Source of the DNA: Novosphingobium piscinae
GTDB lineage: Bacteria > Pseudomonadota > Alphaproteobacteria > Sphingomonadales > Sphingomonadaceae
Direction: 5' to 3'
Assembly: GCF_014230355.1 (NCBI RefSeq)
Contig: NZ_JACLAX010000003.1
Coordinates: 124,001-188,000, forward strand
DNA: 64,000 nt
The notes beneath the pieces are model-generated. The model was not told the DNA's origin and made no database searches. It worked only from the letters and a program-made list of their open reading frames with translations. This document shows positions 9,072-18,140 of the stretch, in pieces (within the stretch, counting starts at the first letter, position 1; every line of letters starts with the position of its first letter). A program made the translations under genes and the position numbers.

Positions 9072-10265
9072 TCAGGCCGTGCCGATCGCCTGCCCCGCCG
9101 CCCAGCCGCTCGCCCAGGCCCACTGGAAGTTGTAGCCGCCCAGCCACCCGGTCACGTCGACGCACTCGCCGATTGCGTAGAGGCCCGGCACGCGCCGGGC
9201 CATCATCGTCCGCGACGAGAGATCGGCGGTAGAGATCCCGCCGGCTGTCACCTCGGCCTTGGCAAAGCCCTCGGTGCCGGTGGGCTGAAACGGCCACCGG
9301 GCGAGCCGGGCCTCTGCCGCGCGCAGCGCCTTGTCGTTCAGCGCGCCCAGCTCCCGATCCAGCTCGAGCCGCTCGGCGAGCACCTCGGCCAGCCGCGCCG
9401 GCAGGGTCGCTCCCAGCACCCGGCGCAGCCCAGCGCGCGGCTGCTGCCGCTTGTGCTCGACCAGCCAGCCCGGATCGGCCTGCGGGAGGAAATCGACCGC
9501 GATCGGGGTGCGGTGCTCCCAGTAGGACGAAATCTGGAGCATGGCGGGGCCGGACAGGCCCTTGTGGGTGAACAGCGCAGCTTCGCGGAAGCAGGTCTTG
9601 CCCCAGTGCACCGCGACCTCGGCGGCGACCCCGGACAGCGACTGGAACAGGGCATCGGCCGGCCCCAGCGTGAAAGGCACCAGCGCGGGGCGCGGCTGGA
9701 CCACAGCCAGCCCGAACTGGCGCGCCACCTCGTAGGCGAAGCCGGTGGCCCCAAGCTTGGGGATCGCCGGCCCGCCGGTGGCCAGCACCAGCGCCCGCCC
9801 GGTCAGGTCCACACCGTTGCGGGTCACGTGGAACAGGCCATCGCGATGGGCGATCTGATTGACCGGTTGACCGCATAGCAGCTCCACCCCCGCCGCGGCG
9901 CATTCGCCAGCCAGGAGATCGACGATCTGCCGCGCCGACCCGTCGCAGAACAGCTGGCCCAGGGTCTTCTCGTGCCAGGCGATGCCGTGCCGCTCGACCA
10001 GGGCGAGGAAATCCTGCGCGGTGTAGCGGCCCAGCGCCGACTTGGCGAAGTGGGGGTTGGCCGAAAGGTAGCGGTCCGGGGCAGTATGGAGATTGGTGAA
10101 GTTGCAGCGTCCCCCGCCCGAGATCAGGATCTTGCGTCCCGGCGCCGGTCCATGATCGATCAGCAGCACCCGCAATCCGCGCTGTCCGGCGGTGGCGGCA
10201 CACATCATGCCGGCCGCGCCGGCGCCCAGCACGATCGCGTCATAGGGTTCGGGGGCAGCGCTCAT
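9072..10265 (-). CDS. NAD(P)/FAD-dependent oxidoreductase, YhiN/HI0933 (BaiN) family
   Basis: The 397-residue protein opens with a dinucleotide-binding GAGAAGMMCAA motif (residues about 14-24) and the family hallmark GRKILISGGGRCNFTN near residue 43. Later segments also fit the HI0933 family: KLGATGFAYEVARQFG, the internal GITVAGGIST-like AEVTAGGISTADLSS near 330, and the C-terminal YAIGECVDVTGWLGGYNFQWAWASG that closes the FAD site. Physiological substrate is not established for most members; one clostridial relative reduces bile acids. It stands alone, divergent from the SDR gene at 10349. Confidence 0.88.
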   Translation of the reverse strand: MSAAPEPYDAIVLGAGAAGMMCAATAGQRGLRVLLIDHGPAPGRKILISGGGRCNFTNLHTAPDRYLSANPHFAKSALGRYTAQDFLALVERHGIAWHEKTLGQLFCDGSARQIVDLLAGECAAAGVELLCGQPVNQIAHRDGLFHVTRNGVDLTGRALVLATGGPAIPKLGATGFAYEVARQFGLAVVQPRPALVPFTLGPADALFQSLSGVAAEVAVHWGKTCFREAALFTHKGLSGPAMLQISSYWEHRTPIAVDFLPQADPGWLVEHKRQQPRAGLRRVLGATLPARLAEVLAERLELDRELGALNDKALRAAEARLARWPFQPTGTEGFAKAEVTAGGISTADLSSRTMMARRVPGLYAIGECVDVTGWLGGYNFQWAWASGWAAGQAIGTA

Positions 10266-10348
10266 CCCGGCGCCCTAGCGCGCCGGGCGTGGTGTGACGA
10301 GAGGGCAAGAGGCTCGACGTGCCGGTCCGGCTTGGGTAACCCAGGGAC

Positions 10349-11128
10349 ATGGACCTCAGAGCTGATTTCGCCGCCGGCCTCACCGTGCTCGTCACGGGTG
10401 CCACCTCGGGCTTCGGAGCCGCCATGGTGCGGCGCGTGATCGCCGGGGGCGGGCGCGCAATCGCCACCGGCCGCCGCGCCGAGCGGCTGGCCGCGCTGGC
10501 CGCGGAGCTCCCCGGCGACCGCCTGCTGACCGTGCCGCTCGACGTCACCGAGCGGGACTGCGGTGACCGCCTGCTGGCCGCGCTCCCAGCCGGGTTCGCC
10601 GCGATCGACGTCCTGTTCAACAATGCCGGACTGGCGCTTGGCCTCGAGCCCGCGCACCGCACCGATCCCGACGACTGGGAGACGATGATCGCCACCAATG
10701 TCGCGGGGCTGACCCGGATGACCCGCGCGGTCCTGCCTGGCATGGTCGAACGCGGCCGCGGCCATGTGATCAACGTCAGCTCGGTGGCAGCCAGCTACCC
10801 CTACCCTGGCGGCAACGTTTACGGCGCGACCAAGGCCTTCGTCCGCCAGTTCTCACTCAATCTGCGGTCCGACCTGCTGGGCACACCGGTGCGGGTCACC
10901 TCGCTCGAGCCCGGCATGTGCGAGACCGAGTTCAGCGAGGTGCGTTTCGCCGGTGACAAGGACAAGGCTGCGGCGGTCTATGCCGGGGTCCACGCCCTGT
11001 CGGCGGACGACGTTATCGACGCGGTCGAGGCGGTGCTGCGCATGCCTGCACATCTCAACGTCAACACGATCGAGATCATGCCGGTCCAACAGGCCTTTGC
11101 CCCCTTTGCCGTGGCGCGCCGCGGCTGA
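10349..11128 (+). CDS. short-chain dehydrogenase/reductase, YdfG-like
   Basis: A 259-residue classical SDR. It shows TGATSGFG (cofactor glycine motif, residues about 15-22), NNAG near 91, the catalytic serine in INVSSVAASYPYPGGNVYGATK and the YxxxK pair in the same segment near 155. YdfG-type enzymes oxidise L-allo-threonine/3-hydroxy acids with NADP; the GGNVYGATKAFVRQFS stretch and the LEPGMCETEFSEVRF C-terminal lid match that subgroup. The first residues and the arginine after TGR (ATGRRAERL) favour NADP(H). It starts with ATG and is followed by the Rrf2 gene 41 bases on. Confidence 0.88.
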   Translation: MDLRADFAAGLTVLVTGATSGFGAAMVRRVIAGGGRAIATGRRAERLAALAAELPGDRLLTVPLDVTERDCGDRLLAALPAGFAAIDVLFNNAGLALGLEPAHRTDPDDWETMIATNVAGLTRMTRAVLPGMVERGRGHVINVSSVAASYPYPGGNVYGATKAFVRQFSLNLRSDLLGTPVRVTSLEPGMCETEFSEVRFAGDKDKAAAVYAGVHALSADDVIDAVEAVLRMPAHLNVNTIEIMPVQQAFAPFAVARRG

Positions 11129-11169
11129 AGGCAGCCTTCACGTCCTCAGCACTTACGAAAGCCCCGCCG

Positions 11170-11619
11170 ATGCGCCTGACCCGCCATACCGACTATGCGC
11201 TGCGGATCCTGCTGCAGGCCGCCACCCAGCCGGGCGAACGGCTCTCGATCGCCGCTGTGGCCGAGGCGCAGGGCATAGCGCGCAACCACGCGATGAAGCT
11301 GGTCAACGAGCTGGCCAATGCGGGACTGCTGGCGACCACCCGCGGGCGCGGCGGCGGGTTCACGCTTGGCCGCGCGGCGGACAGCATCCTGATCGGCGAG
11401 GTCGTGCGGCTGACCGAGCCCGACCTGCAGCCCGCCGATTGCCCGAACTGCGCGCTGCAACCGGCCTGCGGGCTGATCCCGGTGCTGGACGGTGCAGCCG
11501 AGGCATTTCTGGCCGAGCTTGACCGCCACACCTTGGCCGACGCGGCGCGGCACACTCGCCTGTCTCCCGCGCTGCGCAACCGCACCGCAACCGAGGCCCA
11601 GGTCGCGGCCGAGACCTGA
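11170..11619 (+). CDS. Rrf2 family transcriptional regulator, NsrR-like
   Basis: A 149-residue winged-helix protein starting MRLTRHTDYALRILL, the signature N-terminus of NsrR/Rrf2 proteins. The recognition helix region is LSIAAVAEAQGIARNHAMK (residues 25-43), and the wing GRGRGGGFTLGR follows. Three cysteines at residues 91, 94 and 100 sit where NsrR and IscR hold their Fe-S cluster. Spacing (CX2CX5C) differs from the CX4-5CX5C of known NsrR, so whether it senses NO, redox or iron is open. No nitric-oxide gene such as hmp is adjacent, so the target is unknown. Confidence 0.85.
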   Translation: MRLTRHTDYALRILLQAATQPGERLSIAAVAEAQGIARNHAMKLVNELANAGLLATTRGRGGGFTLGRAADSILIGEVVRLTEPDLQPADCPNCALQPACGLIPVLDGAAEAFLAELDRHTLADAARHTRLSPALRNRTATEAQVAAET

Positions 11620-11702
11620 GCCGACCGCCGGACCACAGGTCCTGCTGGTCTGCGCGATCGCGTTCGGGCTGGTTCGGCTCCTTCGCGACCGGCGGGTTCG
11701 AG

Positions 11703-11721
11703 CCGGCCGGTCTCCGGCCGG
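11703..11721. terminator. GC hairpin between convergent genes
   Basis: Perfect stem CCGGCCGG-TCT-CCGGCCGG between the ends of the Rrf2 gene and the convergent DAHP synthase gene. The position suits a bidirectional terminator, but there is no T-run on either side, so it could also be only a structural element. Confidence 0.45.
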
Positions 11722-11743
11722 ACCCCGCACCCGAAACCGGCGC

Positions 11744-13117
11744 TCAGGCCGCCTGGCGCGTCCGCTCGCTGGCTTCGCGGTTGAGCTCCTCGGCCAGAAG
11801 GAAGGCCAGCTCAAGCGATTGCGCCGCATTCAGCCGGGGATCGCAGTGCGTGTGGTAGCGATCGGCCAGGCCCTCCTGGGTCAGCGCGATGGCCCCGCCG
11901 GTGCACTCGGTCACGTCGCGGCCGGTCATCTCGATATGGATCCCGCCGGCATGGGTGCCCTCGGCCCGGTGCACGGCAAAGAACCCCTTCACCTCGGTCA
12001 GGATGCGATCGAACGGGCGCGTCTTGTAGCCGTTGTCGGCCTTGATCACGTTGCCGTGCATCGGATCGCACGACCACACCACCGGATGACCTTCGCGGGC
12101 GACCGCGCGGACCAGCGGGGCAAGGCCGGCCTCGACCTTGTCGTGCCCGAAGCGGCTGATCAGCGTGATCCGGCCCGGCTTGCGCGCCGGATTGAGCGTG
12201 TCGAGCAGCTTGAGCAAAGCATCCGGGGCAAGCGACGGGCCGCACTTCATGCCCAGCGGATTGCCGACCCCGCGCAGGAACTCGACGTGCGCCGAACCCT
12301 CGAACCGGGTCCGGTCGCCGATCCACAACATGTGGGCCGAGCAGTCATACCAGTCACCGGTCAGCGAATCCTGCCGGGTCAGTGCCTCCTCATAAGGCAG
12401 CAGCAGCGCCTCGTGGCTGGTGTAGAAGCTGGTGCCCTGCAGTTGCGGCACGGTTTGCGGATCGATTCCGCAGGCCTGCATGAAATCCAGCGCTTCGCCG
12501 ATCCGCGCCGAAACCTCGGCAAACTTCTGCGCCCAGGGGCTGCGGTCCATGAACTCGAGCGTCCATTGGTGGACCTGGCGCAGGTTGGCGTAGCCACCAT
12601 GCGCGAAGGCGCGCAGCAGGTTCAGCGTCGCAGCCGACTGGCTGTAGGCCTTGAGCATCCGGTCAGGATCAGGGATGCGCGATTCGGGGGTGAAATCGAT
12701 GCCGTTGATGTTGTCGCCAAGGTAGCTCGGCAGCTCGACCCCGCCGACCGTTTCGGTCGGCGACGAGCGTGGCTTGGCGAACTGGCCGGCCATGCGCCCG
12801 ACCTTCACCACCGGCTGCTTGCTGGCGAAGGTCAGCACCACGGCCATCTGCAGCAGCACGCGGAAGGTGTCGCGGATGTTGTTGGGATGGAACTCGGCGA
12901 AGCTCTCGGCGCAGTCCCCGCCCTGCAGCAGGAAGCCGCGACCGGCGGCCACCTCGGCCAGATCGGCGGTCAGCGCCCGCGCCTCACCGGCAAAGACCAG
13001 CGGCGGGAAGCTCGTCAGGGTCTGCTCGACCGCAGCCAGCTTCGCCCCGTCCGGATAGACCGGCATGTGCTTCGCTTCCTGGGTCTGCCAACTCTTCGGG
13101 TTCCAGTTCTTCGCCAC
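11744..13117 (-). CDS. aroG: class II 3-deoxy-7-phosphoheptulonate (DAHP) synthase
   Basis: A 457-residue plant-type (class II, AroA-II) DAHP synthase. It contains the early WKPKSWQ-like NWNPKSW, the [12 protein letters not shown] metal/substrate motif with its conserved cysteine near residue 68, [17 protein letters not shown] near 108, and [13 protein letters not shown] plus GDRTR in the second half. The enzyme condenses phosphoenolpyruvate with erythrose 4-phosphate to start the shikimate pathway. GTG start at 13117 with an AAGGAG ribosome site just upstream. It is not clustered with other aro genes; it lies downstream of rplA on the same strand, separated by a likely terminator. Confidence 0.94.
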   Translation of the reverse strand: MAKNWNPKSWQTQEAKHMPVYPDGAKLAAVEQTLTSFPPLVFAGEARALTADLAEVAAGRGFLLQGGDCAESFAEFHPNNIRDTFRVLLQMAVVLTFASKQPVVKVGRMAGQFAKPRSSPTETVGGVELPSYLGDNINGIDFTPESRIPDPDRMLKAYSQSAATLNLLRAFAHGGYANLRQVHQWTLEFMDRSPWAQKFAEVSARIGEALDFMQACGIDPQTVPQLQGTSFYTSHEALLLPYEEALTRQDSLTGDWYDCSAHMLWIGDRTRFEGSAHVEFLRGVGNPLGMKCGPSLAPDALLKLLDTLNPARKPGRITLISRFGHDKVEAGLAPLVRAVAREGHPVVWSCDPMHGNVIKADNGYKTRPFDRILTEVKGFFAVHRAEGTHAGGIHIEMTGRDVTECTGGAIALTQEGLADRYHTHCDPRLNAAQSLELAFLLAEELNREASERTRQAA

Positions 13118-13241
13118 GTGTCTGCTCCTTCGGGTGGCGCGGCATAGCCCGCGTTCCGCCCCATTGCAAAAGCGGGATCGCCGATCAGCGCGATCGCCCG
13201 CCGCGTTGGACCCCGCATCCTTGTCGGAGGCCCATGCGCAA

Positions 13242-13269
13242 GGGGCCGGAAGGTTTCCCTCCCGGCCCC
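13242..13269 (-). terminator. candidate terminator of the rplK-rplA transcript
   Basis: An 8-base-pair stem, GGGGCCGG (13242-13249) with CCGGCCCC (13262-13269), lies 28 bases beyond the rplA stop in the direction of transcription. Only a short T stretch follows on the minus strand, so termination is plausible but not certain. Confidence 0.5.
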
Positions 13270-13296
13270 CTGGTTCGTCTGTCGCTGGATCCGGGC

Positions 13297-13998
13297 TTAG
13301 CCGCCGTGGACCTGCGCGACGTCGACCTTGAGGCCGGGGCCCATCGACGAGGAGAGACCGATCTTGCGCAGGTACTTGCCCTTGGCGCCCGACGGCTTCG
13401 CCTTGACGATGGCGTCCACGAAGGCGTCAAAGTTGGCGCGCAGCGCCTCGTTCGAGAACGACAGCTTGCCGATCCCGCCGTGGATGATGCCGGCCTTTTC
13501 GACGCGGAACTCGATCTGCCCGCCCTTGGCGGCCTTGACCGCTTCGGCGACGTTCGGGGTGACGGTGCCCAGCTTCGGGTTCGGCATCAGGCCCTTGGGA
13601 CCCAGCACCTTGCCGAGGCGGCCGACCAGACCCATCATGTCCGGCGTGGCGATCACGCGGCCATAGTCGAGGTTGCCGGCCTGCATGTCTTCCAGCAGGT
13701 CTTCGGCACCAACCTTGTCGGCGCCGGCGGCCAGCGCGGCCTCGGCCTTGTCACCGCGCGCGAACACGGCAACCTTGACGTCCTTGCCCGTGCCCGACGG
13801 CAGGGTGACCATGCCGCGCACCATCTGGTCGGCATGGCGCGGATCGACGCCCAGGTTCAGCGAAACCTCGAGGCTCTCGTCGAACTTGGCGCTCTTCAGA
13901 TCCTTGAGGAGCTGGATCGCCTCGTCCACCGCGTAGAGCTTCTGGTTGTCGCCCAGCTTCTCGGTCAGGGCCTTCTGCTTCTTGGTCTGCTTTGCCAT
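13297..13998 (-). CDS. rplA: 50S ribosomal protein L1
   Basis: The 233-residue product is L1 throughout: [26 protein letters not shown], the VVLPHGTGK-equivalent [34 protein letters not shown] near residue 125 and [28 protein letters not shown]1 forms the mobile stalk at the ribosomal E site and in many bacteria represses its own operon by binding the rplK leader. Start placed at ATG 13998, 4 bases after the rplK stop, because a start at 14016 would overlap rplK. Confidence 0.97.
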   Translation of the reverse strand: MAKQTKKQKALTEKLGDNQKLYAVDEAIQLLKDLKSAKFDESLEVSLNLGVDPRHADQMVRGMVTLPSGTGKDVKVAVFARGDKAEAALAAGADKVGAEDLLEDMQAGNLDYGRVIATPDMMGLVGRLGKVLGPKGLMPNPKLGTVTPNVAEAVKAAKGGQIEFRVEKAGIIHGGIGKLSFSNEALRANFDAFVDAIVKAKPSGAKGKYLRKIGLSSSMGPGLKVDVAQVHGG

Positions 13999-14002
13999 CG
14001 GA

Positions 14003-14434
14003 TCAGCCCTCCACAACCTGCAGGCCCATCGAACGGGCCGAGCCCTCGATGATCTTGGTGGCCTGTTCGATATCGTTCGCGTTCAGATCGGCCATCTTGG
14101 TCTGGGCGATCGCGGCGAGCTGCGAGCGCTTGATCGTGCCGGCCGACACCTTGCCCGGCTCCTTCGAGCCCGACTTGAGGTTGGCAGCCTGCTTGATCAG
14201 GAAGCTGGCAGGGGGGGTCTTGGTGATGAAGCTGAACGAGCGGTCCGAATAGACGGTGATGACCGTCGGGATCGGCATGCCCTTTTCCAGCTCCTGCGTG
14301 GCGGCATTGAACGCCTTGCAGAATTCCATGATGTTGACACCGCGCTGACCCAGCGCGGGGCCGATCGGCGGCGACGGCGTGGCGGAGCCCGCCTTCACCT
14401 GCAGCTTAATGTAACCTTCGATCTTCTTGGCCAC
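14003..14434 (-). CDS. rplK: 50S ribosomal protein L11
   Basis: A 143-residue L11: [36 protein letters not shown] at the N-terminal domain, then [14 protein letters not shown] and the C-terminal rRNA-binding [31 protein letters not shown]. It organises the GTPase-associated centre. GTG start at 14434 preceded by a strong AAGGAGG. Followed directly by rplA. The 230 bases upstream contain a large stem-loop (see that entry). Confidence 0.97.
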   Translation of the reverse strand: MAKKIEGYIKLQVKAGSATPSPPIGPALGQRGVNIMEFCKAFNAATQELEKGMPIPTVITVYSDRSFSFITKTPPASFLIKQAANLKSGSKEPGKVSAGTIKRSQLAAIAQTKMADLNANDIEQATKIIEGSARSMGLQVVEG

Positions 14435-14456
14435 GATGGCCTCCTTTCATCCTGTT

Positions 14457-14558
14457 GCCGGGCTGGCGGCCCGGCTCAGATCAAGCGGTCAGACGGCACC
14501 CGCAGGCGCCTCCCGCACGGATTCCCGAATCCGGTTGCCCGGACAGGGAGGCGCGCCT
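14457..14558 (-). promoter_or_regulatory. structured leader of rplK-rplA
   Basis: Between nusG and rplK there are two stem-loops. AGGCGCCTCCC (14504-14514) pairs with GGGAGGCGCGCCT (14546-14558), enclosing a second helix CGGATTC/GAATCCG (14518-14533). Nearer the rplK start, GCCGGGC (14457-14463) pairs with GCCCGGC (14469-14475). The region may contain a nusG terminator, a separate rplK promoter, or an L1-binding leader as in enterobacteria. I cannot match an L1 target motif by eye. Confidence 0.4.
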
Positions 14559-14664
14559 TTAGGGGAAGAGGGCGCAAAAGGGAAGAGGTAGCGTGGGCGG
14601 GAGGGCTTAACGCCAGCCCGCGCCGTAAACACCGGGCCGACGCCGCAGCGTCAGGCCCCTGCCC

Positions 14665-15201
14665 TCACTTCGCCAGTTCGACTTCCTCGAAGCCGAGCTC
14701 GACCGGCGTGGCGCGACCGAAGATCGAGACCGAGACCTTGACCCGCTGCTTGTCGAAGTCGAGCTCTTCCACCGTGCCGTTGAAGCTGGCGAAGGGCCCG
14801 GCGTTGACCTTGACCGAATCGCCGATCTCGTAATCGACCGAAACCTCGCGGCGCGGTTCGGCGGCAGCCTGGTCGCGGGCGCCGAAGTAGCGCGCGGCCT
14901 CGCGGTCGCTGATCGCCTGCGGCTTGCCGTTGGGGCCAAGGAAGCCGGTGACTTTCGCGGTGTTCTTGATCAGGTGGTACACGTCGTCGTTCATCGCCAG
15001 CTTGGCGAGCACGTAGCCGGGCATGGTCTTGCGCTCGGACTGCACCTTCTTGCCGCGCTTGACCTCGGTCACGGTCTCGGTCGGCACCTCGACGGCCTCG
15101 ACGAGTTGTTCCAGGCCAAGCCGCTCGGCCTCGGCAATGATCGAATCCCGCACCTTGTTCTCGAAGCCGGAATAGGCGTGGATGATGTACCAGCGAGCCA
15201 T
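14665..15201 (-). CDS. nusG: transcription termination/antitermination protein NusG
   Basis: A 178-residue NusG. The NGN domain begins RWYIIHAYSGFENKV and contains KVQSERKTMPGYVLAKL near residue 55 and VTGFLGPNGKPQAIS near 84. The C-terminal KOW domain has the GDSVKVNAGPFASFNGTVEELDFDKQRVKV signature. NusG binds RNA polymerase, Rho and ribosomal S10. It follows secE by 19 bases, the usual secE-nusG pairing. Confidence 0.97.
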   Translation of the reverse strand: MARWYIIHAYSGFENKVRDSIIAEAERLGLEQLVEAVEVPTETVTEVKRGKKVQSERKTMPGYVLAKLAMNDDVYHLIKNTAKVTGFLGPNGKPQAISDREAARYFGARDQAAAEPRREVSVDYEIGDSVKVNAGPFASFNGTVEELDFDKQRVKVSVSIFGRATPVELGFEEVELAK

Positions 15202-15220
15202 GGGTTCTCTCTTCGTTGTC

Positions 15221-15415
15221 TCAGGCCAGCGACAGCAGGAAGCGCACGATCTCGCCGAACAGCGAATCGATCCCGAGGAAAAACACCGCGAGCATCACCA
15301 TCATCAGGCCGACAAAGATCGACGTGACGTAGGTTTCCTTGGCGGTCGGCCAGACCACCTTGCGGGCCTCGGCCTTCACCTCGTTGAAAAACTGGCCGGG
15401 GTTGAACTTGGCCAT
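15221..15415 (-). CDS. secE: preprotein translocase subunit SecE
   Basis: A 64-residue single-span SecE. The amphipathic segment FNEVKAEARKVVWPTAKET, with the conserved KVVWP-like turn, precedes one transmembrane helix (residues about 35-58). SecE clamps SecY in the inner membrane. I chose ATG 15415 because the longer reading from 15493 adds 26 residues unlike any SecE. Paired with nusG. The gene normally just upstream is tRNA-Trp; here another gene intervenes. Confidence 0.95.
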   Translation of the reverse strand: MAKFNPGQFFNEVKAEARKVVWPTAKETYVTSIFVGLMMVMLAVFFLGIDSLFGEIVRFLLSLA

Positions 15416-15537
15416 GTCGCGGGCTCTTCCGTGCAAATTGCTGCCGTTTCTTCCGCCAAGGGGACAGCGCCGCCCCGGCGCCCTGGGAGGCAAACCGGGA
15501 GGGGCAGCAGGTCTCCGATGTCGGGAGTGCGGCTCAG

Positions 15538-17034
15538 TTAGCGATGCGCGCGCGAATTGGCAAGTCGCGCCAGCAGCGAGTGCTTACTGCGGAAGATCAC
15601 CCGGGCTCCGGCGGGGAGATCGGCCGGGGCGTACTTGCCGAAGTACCACAGGTAATCCGCATCGGCGGCGGGCTTGAACTTGGCCAGCCGCACCGAGCGG
15701 CGCGCACGCGCATAGATCCGGTGCGAGGGATCGACCCATTTCCACGCCGCCGGGGTCAGCGTCAGCATATGCACCCCGGGGATCGCGAAGTGGTTGTTGA
15801 CCAGCGCGTTGCGGCGCAGCGTCGCGTAGCAGCCAAGGTGGCCATAGAGCGGCTGGGCCCACAGCCCCACCTCCTCGCGCACTGCCACCGCCACCCGCGC
15901 ACCGCGCGGGATCTGGTCTAGCGCCTTCATCATGTAGGCGACGTTGGCCGAATGGACCGTCCACACCGCGGAGGTGATGACGAGCCGCACCGCGAAGGGG
16001 CCGAGCGCCAACCACATCAGCGGCCAGCCCGGCCGCCAGTCGATCGCGAGCGCCAGCAGCATCAGCCCGACCGCGATGAGCCGCAGGTCGGCCAGATCGC
16101 CGCCGCCAAGGTGCCTCGGGACGATCAGCGAGAGCAGCAGGATCAGTAGCGCGCCCACTGCGAGGCGCCGGTCCAGCCGTCGGAACCACAGCGCCACCAG
16201 CGGGGCGATCAGCAGCAGCAGCGTAGTTGCATAGTCGAGATAGCGCACCCGGTCGCGCAGCGACTGCTTCCAGAACGACCACTTCACCAGCAGTGGCCGC
16301 CGGCCGTAGTTGAACGACCCCTCGGCCTGCTGGCTAGCGAGCACGGTCGGCAGGAACGGCAGCCACAGCGGCCAGGTCGCCAGCGCGGCACGCCACAGCG
16401 CGGTCCAGCGCGGAACCCCCGCCGTGGCCAGACGCGCCCATTCATAGGCAAACACCATCACCCCCAGCACGCCCCAGCCCGACTGGTGCGCCAGCCAGAC
16501 CAGCGCGCCGATCGGCACGAACAGCGGGGCCCGCCAGCGGTGGCCCTCCAGCCGCACCCACAGCGCAAAGGCATAGAGTGCGCCGGCCAGGGCCAACTCG
16601 AAATTGAGGAAACCCATCAACAGGGCGGGCGACCAGACCGTCGCCAGCGCCAGCAGCGGGCCGATGCCAATTCGCCGCCGCAGCGTCCATTCGACCGCGA
16701 ACAGCCCGCCGGCGACCAGCATCGGGATGGTAATGACCAGCAGGCGCCCGCCCGCCTCGAGCCCGAACACGGCGGCCAGCGGCCGGATCAACAGGTCGGC
16801 ACCGAGGTTGCCAGACCAGACCCAGCGGAACGCATAATAGCGGGCCAGCTCGGGCGACCGGCCATCGTCCATCATGATGTACCACCGGGCGAGATGGGCC
16901 GGGTAATCGGTCATCTGCGGGTAGTGCGCGAGCATGCCAGGCAACCCCGCCGCACAGCAGACGAGCAGGATCAGTCCCAGTTGCAGCGGACTGAGCCGGG
17001 ACTCGACAGCGGAGGCGGACGTGGGTCGGAGCAT
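15538..17034 (-). CDS. polytopic membrane protein, GT-C glycosyltransferase-like
   Basis: A 498-residue protein with roughly ten hydrophobic segments, beginning LSPLQLGLILLVCCAAGLPGML. The first lumen-side loop carries YPQMTDYPAHLARWYIMMDD, an acidic, aspartate-containing loop of the kind seen in GT-C transferases such as mannosyltransferases, and the C-terminal 130 residues form a soluble tail (ARVAVAVREEVGLWAQPLYGHLG...). I do not recognise a named family and infer GT-C topology only from this pattern. The gene sits between tRNA-Trp and secE, same strand, 122 bases before secE. Confidence 0.55.
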   Translation of the reverse strand: MLRPTSASAVESRLSPLQLGLILLVCCAAGLPGMLAHYPQMTDYPAHLARWYIMMDDGRSPELARYYAFRWVWSGNLGADLLIRPLAAVFGLEAGGRLLVITIPMLVAGGLFAVEWTLRRRIGIGPLLALATVWSPALLMGFLNFELALAGALYAFALWVRLEGHRWRAPLFVPIGALVWLAHQSGWGVLGVMVFAYEWARLATAGVPRWTALWRAALATWPLWLPFLPTVLASQQAEGSFNYGRRPLLVKWSFWKQSLRDRVRYLDYATTLLLLIAPLVALWFRRLDRRLAVGALLILLLSLIVPRHLGGGDLADLRLIAVGLMLLALAIDWRPGWPLMWLALGPFAVRLVITSAVWTVHSANVAYMMKALDQIPRGARVAVAVREEVGLWAQPLYGHLGCYATLRRNALVNNHFAIPGVHMLTLTPAAWKWVDPSHRIYARARRSVRLAKFKPAADADYLWYFGKYAPADLPAGARVIFRSKHSLLARLANSRAHR

Positions 17035-17166
17035 TACCGGGCTGTCAGCGATTGCGGCAGGATTGTGGCGCCCCGTCTAGGCACAGCCGGCGGCCCTTGG
17101 CAACCGCAGATCGACCGGCCGCGCGACGCGGGGCCAGCCGAAGTCGCTGATGATCAAGGGGGATGC

Positions 17167-17242
17167 TGGCAGGAGTGGAGGGACTCGAACCCCCGGCCCT
17201 CGGTTTTGGAGACCGATGCTCTACCAACTGAGCTACACTCCT
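17167..17242 (-). tRNA. tRNA-Trp (CCA)
   Basis: The minus strand reads AGGAGTG...CACTCCT as a seven-pair acceptor stem, with D-loop AGCTCAGTTGGTAGAGC, anticodon loop CTCCAAA (anticodon CCA at 17209-17207) and T-loop GGTTCGAGTCC. The terminal CCA is encoded (17169-17167). Upstream of the secE-nusG-rplK-rplA genes on the same strand, as in many alphaproteobacteria. Confidence 0.97.
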
Positions 17243-17351
17243 GCGGGCGGGGTCGGCCTCTAGAGGGCGGGAAGGCGGATGGCAAGGCCGAGTTGCCCCG
17301 CCCCGCCAAGACCCGGTTTTGCAGCGCCGCCAAATCGGCTAGGCAGGCGCG

Positions 17352-18140
17352 GTGGAGCGTCCCGGCAAGATCATCGACCCCGACATGCTGATGCTGGCCT
17401 ATCGCAGCGGGATCTTTCCCATGGCCGATAGCCGCGACGATCCCGAAGTGTTCTGGGTCGAGCCCCGACTGCGTGCGATCCTGCCGCTCGATGGCTTCCG
17501 CTGCTCGCGCTCGCTGGCCCGCACGCTGCGCCGAGGGCGGTTCAGGGTCACCTGCAACAGCGCCTTTCCCGCGGTGATGGAGGCCTGCGCCGCGCCGCGG
17601 CGCGATACGGCGGAAACGTGGATCAGCGCGCGCATCGCCGCCAGCTACCGCGCGCTGCACCGCGAGGGGCTGGCCCATTCGATCGAGTGCTGGAGCGACG
17701 ATCCGGACGGCGGCGCGCCGCTCCTTGTCGGCGGGCTGTATGGCGTGGGCTTCGACCGGGTGTTCTGCGGCGAATCGATGTTCAGTGTGGTGCCCGACGC
17801 CTCGAAGGTCGCGCTGGCCTGGCTGGTGGCAGCGCTGCGCCGTTGTGGCACCGAATTGCTGGACTGCCAGTTCATGACCGACCACCTCGCCTCATTGGGG
17901 GCGGTCGAGCTGGCTCAGTCACGCTATCTCACACTGCTGCGCCACGCACAGCGGCCAGCAGCCCGGCGGCCTTACTCGGCGGCGGCCGACCCGGCGGGCG
18001 ACGGCGTTATGGTGGGCGCCGAAGAGGCTGTACTGGCGCTGCCGGACGGCTTCGCAGCGCTGCTGGCGGCGGCGTATGCAGCTGGATCCTCTTCCTCGCC
18101 CGGGAACTTCATCGCGCAGTCCTTGACCCAGACGTCGTAG
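17352..18140 (+). CDS. aat: leucyl/phenylalanyl-tRNA--protein transferase
   Basis: A 262-residue Aat enzyme. The family core is clear: MLMLAYRSGIFPMAD near residue 13, VFWVEPRLRAILPLDGF near 33, the ETWISARIAASYRALHREGLAHSIECW block near 85, GGLYGVGFDRVFCGESMFS near 130 and the LLDCQFMTDHLASLGAVELAQSRYLTLL end of the core near 195. It adds Leu or Phe to N-terminal Arg/Lys for the N-end rule. GTG start. The last 56 codons (17972-18140) form an Ala/Ser-rich tail that runs antisense through the 3' end of the DUF2155 gene and has no counterpart in typical 230-residue Aat. Confidence 0.93.
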   Translation: MERPGKIIDPDMLMLAYRSGIFPMADSRDDPEVFWVEPRLRAILPLDGFRCSRSLARTLRRGRFRVTCNSAFPAVMEACAAPRRDTAETWISARIAASYRALHREGLAHSIECWSDDPDGGAPLLVGGLYGVGFDRVFCGESMFSVVPDASKVALAWLVAALRRCGTELLDCQFMTDHLASLGAVELAQSRYLTLLRHAQRPAARRPYSAAADPAGDGVMVGAEEAVLALPDGFAALLAAAYAAGSSSSPGNFIAQSLTQTS

